The position numbers and the translations under genes were made by a program. Under the pieces are notes generated by a model that saw only the letters and a list, made by a program, of their open reading frames with translations, was not told where the DNA came from and made no database searches. A DNA stretch of 12,233 bases. It comes from an uncultured Bacteroidales bacterium. Lineage in GTDB: Bacteria > Bacteroidota > Bacteroidia > Bacteroidales > UBA932. Position 1 is the stretch's first letter. Each line of letters opens with the position of its first letter. Location: contig CAKUVA010000038.1 in assembly GCA_934693135.1 (NCBI GenBank), forward strand, positions 1 to 12,233, written 5' to 3'. Of the stretch, positions 5,397 to 12,007 are shown piece after piece.

Positions 5397-7156
5397 AACT
5401 ATCTATTGTAATCCCTATTTATAATGTTGAAAGATATATCGAAAAATGCCTAAAAACTTGTATCAGTCAGGATGTTGAGTTGGGGAAGGGATATGAAATC
5501 ATATGCGTGAATGATGGTACAAGAGATAAGAGTGCCGATATAGCAAGACAAATTGCGTCCGGCCATACTGGCGCCATAGTGATAGATCAAGAGAACCAGG
5601 GGTTAAGTGTTGCCAGAAATACGGGGTTAAAGTATGCAAATGGCGATTATGTCTGGTTTGTAGATTCAGATGATTATATCGAAGAAAACTGTCTTGGGGG
5701 GATTGTTCGTGAGCTGACAATTACGGGTGTTGATATTATGAGTATTCAACAATACTTTTCATATGAGGATGGGCGTCAACCAATTCCTCAGAGCAAGACG
5801 ATAATAAAGAGAGGCAGTACTGGTATTGATGTGTTCAAAAGGGGCAGATACAATACTATGGCACAGATGAGTATCTATAAAAGGAGCATGCTGGTTGAAC
5901 ATAGTCTGAAGTTTTATCCCGGGATTTATCATGAGGATGCCGAATTCATGCCAAGAGCCTTATACTATGCTAAGTCAATGTCTTCGTATGACAAATATGT
6001 CTATTATTACCTGCAGAGAACCTCTGGCAGCATCACTTCAAATTATAAACTTAAAAATGGCCTCGATGCATTGAAAGTCTGCAATAGCCTGATTGAATTC
6101 AGCAAAGGGGTTGAAAGTGGGCTTGTCGGGGCATATGCGACACGGGTAGCTCAAATAATATCGTATCATTTGCGTCATTATGGTAGTCTAAAAAAAGCGG
6201 ATCAAGTAGCAATGCTTGAAGCTATGAAGGAAAACAAAAATATATTTTCATATATGCAAAGAGCAAATTCCTTGAAAGGGGTCATTGCCGGATGCGTTCT
6301 GTCGAGTAATATCGAATTAGGTATAGAACTCTTTAACCGTTTTTTTTCGATGAAGATATCAGTAATTGTTCCTACGTACAAGCCGCAGGCATATTTGTGG
6401 GAATGTTTAGATTCGATTTATAAGCAGACATTGCCCAAAGATGATTATGAACTGATTCTGGTTTTGAACGGGTGCAAAGACCCGTATGACTCGCAGATAA
6501 AGAACTGGCTCGTGTCACATTGCGAAATGCAAGTTCAATATTTCCAGACGGATCAGCCTGGTGTCTCGAATGCGCGTAATATAGCTTTGGATAGTGCGAA
6601 AGGAGAATACATCACTTTCATAGACGATGATGACTTTATATCCCCATCATATTTGGATGAATTGTACGAAAAGGCATCTCCGAACACTGTGCCCCTTTGC
6701 TATCCCTATGCTTTTTATGATGGGGAACCGGAAAAACAACTTGAATATCGCATTACTGATGCATATGAATATTGCATAAAACATGGGTGCAATAATCTTT
6801 CATCCAGGGCTCGGAAATTTTTTTCCGGGCCCTGTATGAAACTCATACCCATGAGTTTCATACAGGATAGGAGGTTTGATGTGAGGTTCAAGAATGGGGA
6901 GGATTCTCTTTTTATGTTTCTGATTTCGGATAAAATCCAACAGGTTGATTTTACCTCAAAAAATGCTGTGTATTATAGACGTTTAAGGTGTAATTCGGCT
7001 ACCAGCACAAAACGCAGTCGGTTGGACGTTATAAAAAATGAATGCTCTATGATTAAGGGATATACATACATCTTTGGTCATGCCCCTTTCCGATACGAGG
7101 TATGTTTTTATTATACTCGTATACTTGCTGCTGTAAGAACGATGTTAGAGAAATGA
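5393..7156 (+). CDS. Tandem GT2-GT2 glycosyltransferase, apparent fusion of two genes
   Basis: This 587-residue protein holds two complete GT2 enzymes. The first (1-319) starts SIVIPIYNVERYIEKC, has VNDGTRDKS, NQGLSVARNTG and metal motif D91-S-D-D94, and a C-terminal helical tail. The second begins at M320 with KISVIVPTYKPQAYLWEC, has GVSNARNIALDSAKGEY, acidic motif D411-DDD, GPCMKLIPMSF and FKNGEDSLF. Each half matches the length of a stand-alone GT2 (about 320 and 268 residues). The join RFFS-M lies on a T8 run (6340-6347). With T7 the first frame would end at TGA overlapping the second ATG as ATGA, the junction used elsewhere in this operon. Each half would add one sugar to the repeat unit. 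True bifunctional GT2 proteins exist, so a functional fusion is possible. Confidence 0.88.
   Translation: MKLSIVIPIYNVERYIEKCLKTCISQDVELGKGYEIICVNDGTRDKSADIARQIASGHTGAIVIDQENQGLSVARNTGLKYANGDYVWFVDSDDYIEENCLGGIVRELTITGVDIMSIQQYFSYEDGRQPIPQSKTIIKRGSTGIDVFKRGRYNTMAQMSIYKRSMLVEHSLKFYPGIYHEDAEFMPRALYYAKSMSSYDKYVYYYLQRTSGSITSNYKLKNGLDALKVCNSLIEFSKGVESGLVGAYATRVAQIISYHLRHYGSLKKADQVAMLEAMKENKNIFSYMQRANSLKGVIAGCVLSSNIELGIELFNRFFSMKISVIVPTYKPQAYLWECLDSIYKQTLPKDDYELILVLNGCKDPYDSQIKNWLVSHCEMQVQYFQTDQPGVSNARNIALDSAKGEYITFIDDDDFISPSYLDELYEKASPNTVPLCYPYAFYDGEPEKQLEYRITDAYEYCIKHGCNNLSSRARKFFSGPCMKLIPMSFIQDRRFDVRFKNGEDSLFMFLISDKIQQVDFTSKNAVYYRRLRCNSATSTKRSRLDVIKNECSMIKGYTYIFGHAPFRYEVCFYYTRILAAVRTMLEK
6340..6347 (+). 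repeat. T8 homopolymer at the GT2-GT2 junction
   Basis: Eight T run through codons CGT TTT TTT TCG just before ATG 6350. T8 keeps the two GT2 domains in one frame. T7 would end the first domain at TGA 6351-6353, overlapping the second domain's ATG by the usual ATGA. Confidence 0.9.
6805..6834 (+). repeat. Intragenic hairpin 1 (13-bp stem, T4 loop)
   Basis: Arm CAGGGCTCGGAAA (6805-6817) pairs with TTTCCGGGCCCTG (6822-6834). The single departure from perfect complementarity is a T/G pair, which is a G-U wobble in RNA. The loop is TTTT. It lies inside the second GT2 domain (SRARKFFSGPC) and shares its last four bases with hairpin 2, so the two stems cannot both form completely. Confidence 0.85.
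6831..6866 (+). repeat. Intragenic hairpin 2: 16-bp perfect inverted repeat, ACCC loop
   Basis: CCTGTATGAAACTCAT (6831-6846) and ATGAGTTTCATACAGG (6851-6866) are exact reverse complements separated by ACCC. This is far longer than expected by chance in 12 kb. It sits in codons for PCMKLIPMSFIQD of the second GT2 domain. There is no T-run after it, so it is not a standard intrinsic terminator. Confidence 0.95.
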
Positions 7157-7172
7157 GCAGATTTTCCTGCTC
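7155..7172 (+). repeat. Small hairpin between GT2 genes
   Basis: GAGCAG (7155-7160) and CTGCTC (7167-7172) form a 6-bp stem with a 6-nt loop, starting in the stop codon of the tandem GT2 gene. It is followed by TAAGAAG rather than a T-run, so read-through into the next gene is expected. It marks the place where base composition changes along the operon. It might serve as an mRNA processing or stability element, but its function is unknown. Confidence 0.5.
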
Positions 7173-7185
7173 TAAGAAGTGAATT

Positions 7186-7959
7186 ATGCAAGACTACGGT
7201 TTAGTTTCCATAATAACCCCGACATGGGCGTGTGGTCGGTTCATTGGGGAGACAATAAGGAGTGTTCAGGCCCAGACGTATAAGAACTGGGAGCTTTTGA
7301 TTCAGGATGATTGTTCGGTTGACGGGACTGCCGAAGTGGTAAGGCCATTTGCCGAAGCGGATTCTCGCATTAGATACGAGTGCAATCCGAAGAACTCCGG
7401 GGCTGCTGTCACTCGTAACAATGCGCTTAGAAGGGCGAAAGGGCGGTGGATTGCCTTTTTGGATTCCGATGATTTGTGGCTTCCGGAAAAGCTTGAACAT
7501 CAGCTGAAATTCATGGTAGAACATGGTTATGCTTTCACATATCACGAATATACGGAGATAAGTGAGGCTGGAGATGATTTGGGCATATATGTGTCAGGTA
7601 AGAGGAGGGTCTCAGAATTTGACATGTATGCCTGTTGCTGGCCGGGATGTTTGTCCGTGATGTATGATGCTGATAAAATTGGCCTGATTCAAATCAAAGA
7701 CATCAAGAAGAACAACGATACCGCAATGTGGCTCAAGGTGGTAAAAAAGTCACCATGTTATTTGCTGAAAGAAAATCTGGGTCGTTATCGACGTCGTAAA
7801 GTTTCTATTACTCCGAAGCCTCTGTATAAGCGTATTTGGGCACATTATCCGTTGTTTCATATTGCGGAGGGAATGAATCCGGTGCAGGCTTCATTCTGGG
7901 TGCTGATGAATGTTGCCGGTAATGCCTGCAAGAAGCTGTTCTATGTAAAGCATCTTTAA
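7186..7959 (+). CDS. Family 2 glycosyltransferase
   Basis: This 257-residue GT2 probably acts early in repeat-unit assembly, since it sits directly before the initiating transferase gene. LVSIITPTWACGRFIGETI forms the N-terminal nucleotide-binding segment. IQDDCSVDGT lies near 40-50, NSGAAVTRNNALRRAKGRW near 70-88, and the metal motif D93-S-D-D96 is followed by LWLPEKLEHQ. The later segment KNNDTAMWLKVVKK and GRYRRRKVSIT form the acceptor side; this type of compact GT2 is common in Bacteroidales capsule loci. Donor and acceptor are not assignable. It is 29 nt after the tandem GT2 and 10 nt before the next gene. The DNA is clearly more GC-rich than the genes upstream, closer to the two genes that follow. 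Confidence 0.92.
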   Translation: MQDYGLVSIITPTWACGRFIGETIRSVQAQTYKNWELLIQDDCSVDGTAEVVRPFAEADSRIRYECNPKNSGAAVTRNNALRRAKGRWIAFLDSDDLWLPEKLEHQLKFMVEHGYAFTYHEYTEISEAGDDLGIYVSGKRRVSEFDMYACCWPGCLSVMYDADKIGLIQIKDIKKNNDTAMWLKVVKKSPCYLLKENLGRYRRRKVSITPKPLYKRIWAHYPLFHIAEGMNPVQASFWVLMNVAGNACKKLFYVKHL

Positions 7960-7969
7960 ATACTTCGTC

Positions 7970-8563
7970 ATGAAGCGTCTTTTTGACATGGTGGCCAGTG
8001 GTCTTGGACTGCTGGTTCTAGGGCCGTTGTTTCTTGTCATCGCCGTTTGGGTGAAGCTGGATTCGCCGGGGCCGGTGTTTTACCGGCAGGTGAGGGTCGG
8101 GCGGCACAATAGGGATTTCCGGATTTTCAAGTTCCGTTCCATGAGGATCGGGGCGGACAAGGGGAGTCTGGTGACCATAGGGGGACATGATCCGAGGGTG
8201 ACGCGCAGCGGTTATTTTATCCGGAAGTTCAAGATTGACGAGCTGCCTCAGCTTATAAATGTGTTCATCGGGGATATGAGTCTTGTCGGGCCCAGGCCGG
8301 AGGTGCGTCATTATGTTGATTATTGGACTCCGGAGCAGATGCATGTGCTTGACGTGCGTCCAGGCATCACTGATCCGGCTTCCATCAAATTCAGAAATGA
8401 GAATGAATTGATGGCTAAGGCAAAGAATCCGGAGGAATATTATATCAACGTGATAATGCAGGAGAAGATCAAGCTGTATCTCGAGTATGTGGAGAATGCT
8501 TCGTTCTGGTATGATATCAAATTGATATTCAAGACATTTTCGGTGATTATAAAGGAAAGATAA
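7970..8563 (+). CDS. Undecaprenyl-phosphate phosphoglycosyl transferase (initiating sugar transferase)
   Basis: This 197-residue monotopic phosphoglycosyl transferase (bacterial sugar transferase family, PglC/WcaJ C-terminal domain type) moves a sugar-1-phosphate from a UDP-sugar to undecaprenyl phosphate, the first membrane step of repeat-unit synthesis. A single hydrophobic re-entrant helix lies at ~10-30, followed by KLDSPGPVFYRQVRVGR and FRIFKFRSM. The catalytic Asp-Glu pair is D90-E91 in KIDELPQLIN, and SLVGPRPE (104-111) and VRPGITD are family signatures. The length is that of the minimal PglC-like core without the extra N-terminal membrane domain of WcaJ/WbaP. The aminotransferase gene 12 nt downstream suggests an amino sugar as substrate, but this is inference. 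Confidence 0.93.
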   Translation: MKRLFDMVASGLGLLVLGPLFLVIAVWVKLDSPGPVFYRQVRVGRHNRDFRIFKFRSMRIGADKGSLVTIGGHDPRVTRSGYFIRKFKIDELPQLINVFIGDMSLVGPRPEVRHYVDYWTPEQMHVLDVRPGITDPASIKFRNENELMAKAKNPEEYYINVIMQEKIKLYLEYVENASFWYDIKLIFKTFSVIIKER

Positions 8564-8575
8564 TACCATGATAAT

Positions 8576-9889
8576 ATGAGTACAGATCTAAAAAGAAGAA
8601 ATATCCCGTTCAGTCCTCCGGACATGACTCAGGCGGAGGCTGATGAGGTGCGTGACGCTATTCTCAGCGGTTGGATTACTACCGGGCCGCGGACGAAAAA
8701 ACTGGAGAAGCTGATTTCGGAATATGTCCATACACAGAGGACTGTGTGCCTCAATTCGGCTACTGCGGCGATGGAAATGGTTCTGCATGTCCTTGGGGTT
8801 GGGCCGGGGGATGAGGTGATAGTCCCGGCATACACTTATACAGCTTCTGCTTCGGTGGTCGCACATGTCGGAGCGAGTCTCGTGCTGGTGGATTCTCAGA
8901 GGGACAGTGTAGAGATGGACTATGATAAGCTTGCAGAGGCGATTACAGAACGAACCAAAGTCATAGTCCCGGTGGACATTGCCGGTATATGCGCTGATGT
9001 GGACAGGATTCGGGAGATCATTAACCGTCCGGAGATCAGGGCTAAATTTCACCCCGTAAATGATATTCAGCGACTTTTCGGACGTATTGTAATCTCTAAC
9101 GATTGTGCGCACTCTTTCGGGGCTTCACGTGGTGGCAGGATGGCTGGGGAGATTGCTGATTTCTCGTCATTCAGTTTCCATGCTGTCAAGAATTTCACGA
9201 CAGCCGAAGGCGGGGCGATGACTTGGAACCTGCCGTTTGGTGGCGATAAGGTTCTGTGTCAGCAGGTGTATTGCGGAAGTCCGGTGCCATTTGTTGAGGG
9301 TGAGAGCTGGGATGAGTTCATCTATCGTCTCTCGCAGTTGTTTTCACTGCATGGTCAGAATAAGGATGCTCTGGCTAAGACGAAATTGGGGGCGTGGGAG
9401 TATGACATTATCGGCCCGTGGTACAAGTGCAACATGACTGACATCATGGCGGCTATGGGGCTGGTGCAGTTTGAGCGTTATCCGGAAATGCTTGAGAAAC
9501 GTTACGAAATCGTGGCTGTCTACAATTCCGCTATAGATGAACTGAACTCCGGACTTGATTCTGGCCATCAGGTGGCGTATTTGAATCACAGGTCTGATGA
9601 TCACTGTTCGTCTCATCATCTTTATCTTGTCAGGCTTGGCGGCCGCAGTCGCGAGGATGCCAACAGGGTTATAGAGCAGATGGCGGAGCGTGGGATTGCG
9701 ACGAATGTCCACTATAAACCCCTGCCGATGATGACCGCTTATAAGTCTATGGGTTTTGACATCGCAGATTTCCCTAATGCCTGTCATCTCTTTGAGAATG
9801 AAATCACTCTTCCGCTCAACACCAAGATGTCTCTGGACGATGCCCGATATGTGATTGAGAATTTCGTGGAGATAGTGAAGAGTTTGTAG
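8576..9889 (+). CDS. DegT/DnrJ/EryC1/StrS PLP-dependent sugar aminotransferase
   Basis: This 437-residue fold-type I aminotransferase probably converts a UDP-4-keto-6-deoxy sugar to the 4-amino sugar using glutamate. Family features in order are GWITTGPRTKKLEKL near 32-46, LNSATAAMEM near 59-68, GDEVIVPAYTYTASA, SNDCAHSFGAS carrying the PLP-binding Asp, and K205 in HAVKNFTTAEGG as the Schiff-base lysine. YKCNMTDIMAAMGLVQ and HYKPLP lie in the C-terminal half. The stretch between DIAGICADVD and the SNDCAHSFG motif is about 30 residues longer than in many family members. Pairing with a PglC-like transferase resembles bacillosamine-type loci, but no 4,6-dehydratase or PglD-type acetyltransferase is present here. 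It is the last gene of the operon, with a terminator starting 11 nt after the stop. Confidence 0.92.
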   Translation: MSTDLKRRNIPFSPPDMTQAEADEVRDAILSGWITTGPRTKKLEKLISEYVHTQRTVCLNSATAAMEMVLHVLGVGPGDEVIVPAYTYTASASVVAHVGASLVLVDSQRDSVEMDYDKLAEAITERTKVIVPVDIAGICADVDRIREIINRPEIRAKFHPVNDIQRLFGRIVISNDCAHSFGASRGGRMAGEIADFSSFSFHAVKNFTTAEGGAMTWNLPFGGDKVLCQQVYCGSPVPFVEGESWDEFIYRLSQLFSLHGQNKDALAKTKLGAWEYDIIGPWYKCNMTDIMAAMGLVQFERYPEMLEKRYEIVAVYNSAIDELNSGLDSGHQVAYLNHRSDDHCSSHHLYLVRLGGRSREDANRVIEQMAERGIATNVHYKPLPMMTAYKSMGFDIADFPNACHLFENEITLPLNTKMSLDDARYVIENFVEIVKSL

Positions 9890-9899
9890 CTACGTGATT

Positions 9900-9928
9900 A
9901 AGCCCCCTTGGAAACAGGGGGCTTTTTT
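9900..9928 (+). terminator. Intrinsic terminator ending the polysaccharide operon
   Basis: AAGCCCCCT (9900-9908) pairs perfectly with AGGGGGCTT (9916-9924) around the 7-nt loop TGGAAAC, and a run of six T (9923-9928) follows. It begins 11 nt after the aminotransferase stop. Confidence 0.95.
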
Positions 9929-9991
9929 GTGCGGGATGTGCAGAGGAGAGTGTTATATCGTCAGTTATTCTGTAAATCATTCCTTGCGTAC

Positions 9992-10022
9992 ATTGAATAT
10001 AGTGGTAAAATGTGTAACTTTG
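9992..10022 (+). promoter_or_regulatory. Bacteroides-type promoter for the DUF262 gene
   Basis: TAACTTTG at 10015-10022 matches the Bacteroides -7 consensus TAnnTTTG exactly. ATTG at 9992-9995 is a near match to the -33 TTTG box, with 19 nt between them. Transcription would start near 10029, giving a leader of about 65 nt. Its position after the operon terminator shows the downstream gene is an independent unit. Confidence 0.75.
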
Positions 10023-10095
10023 CCTTGTGACAGTTTATTTCATTGTCATGTATCATTCAACTTGAATGTTTTGCTTGATTGCTGATTAGATTGTT

Positions 10096-11889
10096 ATGGC
10101 CACAGCAAATATTAACGTAAATAAGCAGACGGTTTTGCAATTTTTGACGAGCGGGCAGGATGTGCCGTTTGTCATCCCAGAGTATCAACGTCCATATTCG
10201 TGGAGTGATGATGAGATATGCACGCTGTTTGACGATGTGTGGGAATTCTCGCTTGACCGCACACAGCCCAATGGTGCGAAGAGCTATTTTCTTGGTTGTA
10301 TCGTATCTTATATGGATGATGGTAAGCGGCAGATTATTGATGGTCAGCAGAGGATTACTTCATTGTTCCTTCTCCTTCGTGCAATATTTGCCAAATTAGA
10401 AAATGAGGAGGCAAAATCTGATAAGGTCACCCATTTTATCAGCCAGATTATACCTGCCTTATGGAAAAGGGATGAGATGACTGGAAAGGAAAACAGGACT
10501 CAGATGCTGCTGCATTCTGAGGTGGTTTCAGACTATGGAAATGAGTTGTTGCGCGGGATTTTGGAAAATGGAACGGCTGACAATGCGGCTATGGATAATT
10601 ATTCCAGAAATTTCAACAGATTTATGGAGTTGTATGAGGAAAAATCAAAAAACAGTCCTCATCAAATATTCGAGTTCATTTTGGCCTTGCTTAATTATAC
10701 AATTTTACTTCCTATAGATGCGGATGATCAGGAAACAGCATTGACTATATTTAATACTTTAAATAATAGAGGGCTCCCTCTTTCAGATGCTGATATCTTC
10801 AAATCTTATATCTATAAGCACCTTGATGAACACGGAAAGAAGGAGTTCATCGGCAAATGGAAAAAACTTGAGGCTGATTCTGAGCTTGCTTCCGAAAGCA
10901 TTCAGTCTCTTTTTTACTATCATATGTTTTACCTTCGGGCTAAAGATAATGATGTTAAGACTACTACACCGGGTGTCAGAAAATACTATCTTGAAAAGGG
11001 AAAGAATCGTTTGTCTGCAGAAGTGATAGACACATTGGCCGAGAACTTGCATCTTTGGGAAGTGGTTAACAGGATAGGACCTATTGCGGGTGAGACGTGG
11101 AGTAATAATATTGAGATCAGGAAGATTCTTGATTGTTTGTCGTCTTATTCGAATGAGTTTTGGAAGTATCCTGTTTCTATCTTTTATATGCAGTACAAGG
11201 ATAGGGCAGGTTTTGAGGACTTGTTTTTGCGATTTCTGCGAAAATTCTGTGTCATGCTTCTTACACGTTTCCTTGAGCAGCCGACAATAAGTGCAGTGAA
11301 AGGCGATATCCTTAAACTTAATGCGCAGATTATCAATACTTGTCGCCCTGAATTCTGTGCTGATTTTGAGGAGGAGAAAACAGGCGGAGAGTTGCAGCCG
11401 GAAATGAATAGCTTTGATGGCCTTTTGATAAGGCCTAATAAGAAGGTAGAAAGAATGATGCTGAAACTTCTGGCTTATCAGGAAGAAGAACAGGATGACC
11501 TGCTTCCTGCGTATTGGGAGATTGAACATGTTTTCCCTCAATCATGGGATACCAAGTACTATCCTTTGGACGGTGATGAGGTTAATGATATAATAGAACA
11601 TATCGGAAACAAGATACCTCTTGAAAAACGTTTGAATATTTCCGCGAGTAATAATTACTTTGGTAAAAAGAAAGAAAAGTATAGGGAATCAAATATTGCC
11701 ATTTGTAAGAAACTGGGTTGCTCGCCATTGTCAGAATGGGTGTTAGAGAATATAGAAGGAAATGATAAAAGGATTTGTCTCCAGATAAAGGAACTTTTCA
11801 GGAAGTGGATAGCCGATTATGAGTCAATGGATTCGGGTGCAAATCCCGTGATTCCGACCGAAGAAGATCTTCGTGAGTTTAACATTTAA
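10096..11889 (+). CDS. DUF262-DUF1524 protein, GmrSD-like putative restriction/defence nuclease
   Basis: This 597-residue protein fuses an N-terminal DUF262 domain (ParB/Srx-like NTPase fold) to a C-terminal DUF1524 HNH-type nuclease domain, as in GmrSD type IV restriction enzymes. DUF262 motifs are IPEYQRPYSW (27-36), IIDGQQR with DGQQR at 82-86, and FNTLNNRGLPLSDADIFK (219-236). The nuclease part has EHVFPQSW with H478 (the His of the H-x-x-P motif), IGNKIPLEKRLN from 503, and NNYFGKKKEKYRES (519-532). GmrSD cleaves glucosylated or otherwise modified phage DNA using nucleotide hydrolysis; that specificity is not shown here. It has its own promoter, no partner gene, and lies between a capsule operon and an IS, a typical place for accessory defence genes. 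Both signature motif sets are intact. Confidence 0.88.
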   Translation: MATANINVNKQTVLQFLTSGQDVPFVIPEYQRPYSWSDDEICTLFDDVWEFSLDRTQPNGAKSYFLGCIVSYMDDGKRQIIDGQQRITSLFLLLRAIFAKLENEEAKSDKVTHFISQIIPALWKRDEMTGKENRTQMLLHSEVVSDYGNELLRGILENGTADNAAMDNYSRNFNRFMELYEEKSKNSPHQIFEFILALLNYTILLPIDADDQETALTIFNTLNNRGLPLSDADIFKSYIYKHLDEHGKKEFIGKWKKLEADSELASESIQSLFYYHMFYLRAKDNDVKTTTPGVRKYYLEKGKNRLSAEVIDTLAENLHLWEVVNRIGPIAGETWSNNIEIRKILDCLSSYSNEFWKYPVSIFYMQYKDRAGFEDLFLRFLRKFCVMLLTRFLEQPTISAVKGDILKLNAQIINTCRPEFCADFEEEKTGGELQPEMNSFDGLLIRPNKKVERMMLKLLAYQEEEQDDLLPAYWEIEHVFPQSWDTKYYPLDGDEVNDIIEHIGNKIPLEKRLNISASNNYFGKKKEKYRESNIAICKKLGCSPLSEWVLENIEGNDKRICLQIKELFRKWIADYESMDSGANPVIPTEEDLREFNI

Positions 11890-11896
11890 TTGTACA

Positions 11897-11936
11897 ACTA
11901 ATCCGCAGCCGTAGTCGCAATCAACTGAGGATTAGT
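11897..11936 (+). repeat. Inverted repeat downstream of the DUF262 gene
   Basis: ACTAATCC (11897-11904) and GGATTAGT (11929-11936) are perfect complements around a 24-nt loop. Just before it TTGTACAA (11890-11897) is a short palindrome, and TAGTCG-centred imperfect direct repeats lie at about 11912-11927 and 11932-11946. No T-run follows. It may be a weak transcription end or part of the left end of the following insertion sequence. Confidence 0.45.
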
Positions 11937-11956
11937 CGAATAAACTGTAGTTACCT

Positions 11957-11988
11957 CTTGCATGTCCGAATTATTATTTGTACATTTG
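11957..11988 (+). promoter_or_regulatory. Bacteroides-type promoter for the right-hand transposase
   Basis: TACATTTG (11981-11988) fits the -7 consensus TAnnTTTG, and CTTG at 11957-11960 is a plausible -33 box with 20 nt between. The start point would be near 11995, about 13 nt before the transposase ATG, a short leader typical of IS promoters. Confidence 0.6.
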
Positions 11989-12007
11989 TATAAATAACAT
12001 AACAGAC

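Noticed and set aside
7155..7172. Hairpin after the tandem GT2 as a terminator
   Set aside because: The stem is only 6 bp, there is no T-run, and the next gene begins 14 nt later in the same operon.
9894..10085. 63-codon + strand open frame after the aminotransferase
   Set aside because: It contains the intrinsic terminator and the promoter of the next gene, its translation has no domain-like features, and it is best read as intergenic.
10783..11541. Minus-strand open frame opposite the DUF262 gene
   Set aside because: The + strand frame carries clear DUF262 and DUF1524 motifs throughout, and the antisense translation has no recognisable features.
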